Origin: Helicoverpa zea | Taxonomy: Eukaryota; Arthropoda; Insecta; Lepidoptera; Noctuidae | Direction of reading: 5' to 3' | Assembly (NCBI RefSeq): GCF_022581195.2 | Contig: NC_061458.1 | Location: forward strand, 7,378,001 to 7,442,000 | Length of the DNA: 64,000 nt | Part shown: positions 62,343 to 64,000 of the stretch, one piece after another | Layout of the letters: every line of letters begins with the position of its first letter | Position numbering within the stretch: the stretch's first letter is position 1 | Translations under genes and position numbers: made by a program | Notes under the pieces: generated by a model | The model's database searches: none | What the model saw: only the letters and a program-made list of their open reading frames with translations | Told to the model about the DNA's origin: nothing

Positions 62343-62475
62343 AGGCATCCTTCTGTTACTTGTGAGATGACAGCAGATAGAAGAGTATGGAAGGAGAAAC
62401 CATAATGCTGCGCCGACCCCAAGTAAGATTGAGATAAGTGCAGGAGGATGAGGATGATGAGGCATCCTTCTGTTA
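62343..62475 (+). mobile_element. Short RTE-type tail insertion with 16-bp target duplication
   Basis: AGGCATCCTTCTGTTA is at 62343-62358 and 62460-62475. The 101 bases between encode a degenerate RTE C-terminus (ADRRVWKEK, then a stop), include TGCTGCGCCGACCCCAAGTA, and end in a GATGAGGATGATG tail. Confidence 0.9.
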
Positions 62476-63002
62476 TATGTAACAATTGTAATTTTTGGTG
62501 CACCCAGATAAAACCAAATACCTGTTCACCGCATACATGACTTATAAAATATAGAATTATCTCTGTCCTGGGTTCATAAAACCAAATGTTTGTTCGTCCG
62601 AGGCTGACATAACCGACACCGAGTTATGTAAACGAGCGGCAAAACCCTCTGCCGAGTGAGCACGCAATAACGTGACAATTACGTAAAATATTCTATTTCA
62701 AAGGTTTTTTTTGGTTCTGTGTTATCTGTTGGTTATATGGGAAAAGGGATATTTAAATAGAAACTGATTCTAAGCCAAATGAGGAATATGAATTGAGAAA
62801 CAAAAATCAAATCGTGTGACTTGCGCCTCTAGGTTAGACTTATCTAATAAATAAAAAACTTAGAACGTTTGATAAGTAAGCATTTACTTACTTAATTTCT
62901 ATCAAAATAAATTAGGCTAAAAATCGAGTTCTGAAGATGTATAAGAAGATATATGTTAGGTACAGAAGGCACATATACCTTTTTTTTTAACGACGTCAAA
63001 AA

Positions 63003-63140
63003 TCATCAAAATGCCCCTCCCGCTGTGGGTTAGCAGCGGTGAGGGAGTGTCAGACTCTTACTGACTAAAAAACCGTCGTGTTCCGTCGTAGGCCTTTTAT
63101 GTACTAGGGCCGCGGTATCTCTTCCGAACAACCCGCAGCA
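63003..63140 (-). mobile_element. SINE-like repeat, same family as in PCID2 intron 1
   Basis: On the minus strand: GCTGCGGGTTGTTCGGAAGA, CCTACGACGGAACACGACGG, TTTAGTCAGTAAGAGTCTGA, CCCACAGCGGGAGGGGC, ATGATTTTTGACGTC, then an A run (T run at about 62980-62988 on the plus strand). It ends almost exactly where the mariner begins, suggesting the mariner inserted into or beside it. Confidence 0.75.
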
Positions 63141-63145
63141 AGGTA

Positions 63146-64000
63146 TACTTAGTCTGGCCATAAATACTGTTACACTTAATTATAAAAAAATATTACATTT
63201 GAATTTCGAATCTGTCATTTTTATATGATTGTTCATTGTGTTTTCTCATTTTGGCGCCAATACATTGTAAAATATTTTGCGATATTAAAATGGTGTGGGG
63301 TGATAAAGAGAACCGAATCGCTGTGATAGCATTACACAAAGTAGGTATGGAGCCAAATGCAATTTTTAAAACTCTCCATACACTTGGTATTAGTAAAATG
63401 TTTGTGTACCGGGCTATTAATAGGTACAATGAGACCTCCTCTGTTTGTGACAGAAAAAGATCTGGCCGTCCACGTAGTGTTCGTACGAAAAAGGTGGTCA
63501 AAGCAGTAAGGGAAAGAATTCGAAGAAATCCTGTCCGAAAGCAAAAGATTTTATCTCGGGAAATGAAGATAGCACCTAGAACCATGTCGCGTATTTTAAA
63601 AGATGACTTAGGACTTGCAGCCTATAAGAGACGCACTGGCCATTTCTTAACTGATAATTTAAAGAAGAATAGGGTGGTAAAATCGAAACAACTACTGAAG
63701 CGGTACGCAAAGGGAGGTCACAGAAAAATTTTGTTTACGGATGAGAAAATTTTTACAATTGAGCAACATTTTAACAAACAAAATGACCGTATTTATGCTC
63801 AAAGCTCTAAGGAAGCTTCCCAATTAGTCGACAGAGTGCAACGTGGACATTATCCGACTTCAGTGATGGTTTGGTGGGGTGTTAGCTATGAAGGAGTGAC
63901 TGAGCCATATTTTTGTGAAAAAGGTATCAAAACATCGGCACAAGTGTATCAAGATACCATTCTTGAGAAGGTAGTTAAGCCCCTTAACATCACCATGTTC
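63146..64000 (+). mobile_element. Mariner-family element, 5' part
   Basis: A likely left terminal repeat starts TACTTAGTCTGGCCATAAAT at 63146, right after a TA (63144-63145). The right end lies beyond the window, so neither the second terminal repeat nor the duplicated TA can be confirmed. The transposase ORF begins 144 bases in. Confidence 0.7.
63290..64000 (+). CDS. Tc1/mariner-family transposase, N-terminal 237 residues
   Basis: The frame from ATG 63290 is open to the last base of the window, 237 codons without a stop. The N-terminus (MVWGDKENRIAVIALHKVGM) is a helix-turn-helix DNA-binding region; GRPR (59-62) is the conserved linker motif between the paired domains. The DDE-type catalytic domain opens at ILFTDEKIFTIE, with the first aspartate at residue 151, followed by VMVWWGVS. 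The second and third catalytic residues lie past the window edge, so the subgroup (for example DD34D or DD37D) cannot be assigned. Cut-and-paste transposition is family knowledge. The frame is intact so far, so the copy could be recent or active. It sits in a repeat-rich stretch with no host gene nearby. Confidence 0.9.
   Translation, partial: MVWGDKENRIAVIALHKVGMEPNAIFKTLHTLGISKMFVYRAINRYNETSSVCDRKRSGRPRSVRTKKVVKAVRERIRRNPVRKQKILSREMKIAPRTMSRILKDDLGLAAYKRRTGHFLTDNLKKNRVVKSKQLLKRYAKGGHRKILFTDEKIFTIEQHFNKQNDRIYAQSSKEASQLVDRVQRGHYPTSVMVWWGVSYEGVTEPYFCEKGIKTSAQVYQDTILEKVVKPLNITMF

Noticed and set aside
1..64000. CRISPR arrays, rRNA genes or bacterial operons
   Set aside because: No regularly spaced repeats, no rRNA sequence and no operon-like ORFs; intron-rich AT-rich DNA fits an insect.

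Overview
This window reads as nuclear DNA of a lepidopteran insect, most likely a moth. It is AT-rich, its genes have many short exons with GT-AG introns, and it is crowded with repeat types known from Lepidoptera: elements with a TTTTAACCGACTTC terminus, Lep1-like repeats running from TACTAATATTATAAA to a CTAGT end, RTE-type LINE tails ending in (GATGAT)n, a tRNA-derived SINE and a mariner. The order assignment is inference from these repeats. There is no bacterial, CRISPR or rRNA signal.

Layout. Positions 1-6.8 kb are gene-free and repeat-rich, with an RTE-type reverse transcriptase scrap at the left edge, a 698-bp retroinsertion with an 18-bp target duplication, and a 681-bp nested foldback element. 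Four protein genes follow. (1) AAR2, a U5 snRNP assembly factor, plus strand, 6835-9582, five exons, 402 aa. (2) A NIFK-like nucleolar RRM protein, minus strand, 17003-11906, eight exons, 427 aa. (3) PCID2, a PCI-domain TREX-2/mRNA-export type protein, plus strand, 18137-19945, three exons, 397 aa. (4) An unrecognised gene, minus strand, at least 44891-22993, with twelve exons visible and 474 residues of its C-terminal part; its 5' end was not found. AAR2 and the NIFK-like gene converge, the NIFK-like gene and PCID2 are divergent with 1.1 kb between start codons, and PCID2 and gene 4 are tail to tail with candidate poly(A) signals under 50 bp apart. Three of the four are RNA-processing housekeeping genes; their adjacency need not mean co-function.

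From 45 kb to the right end I find no host exon. That part holds mobile DNA: a 217-codon ORF resembling the C-terminal zinc-knuckle and restriction-like endonuclease region of a non-LTR retrotransposon, with a second degraded copy of its 3' end nearby; a short RTE insertion with a 12-bp duplication; a 288-bp hAT-type MITE with an 8-bp duplication; a very GC-rich 365-bp palindromic element; another RTE tail with a 16-bp duplication; and, running off the right edge, a mariner-family transposase with 237 open codons.

I reconstructed the exons by hand from splice consensus and reading-frame continuity; every internal junction of the four genes keeps frame. I saw no clear previously undescribed system. 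The most useful leads are the unknown gene with two microexons and a probable GC-AG intron, an AAR2 intron made almost wholly of a repeat, two compact intronic hairpins, and several nested foldback elements.
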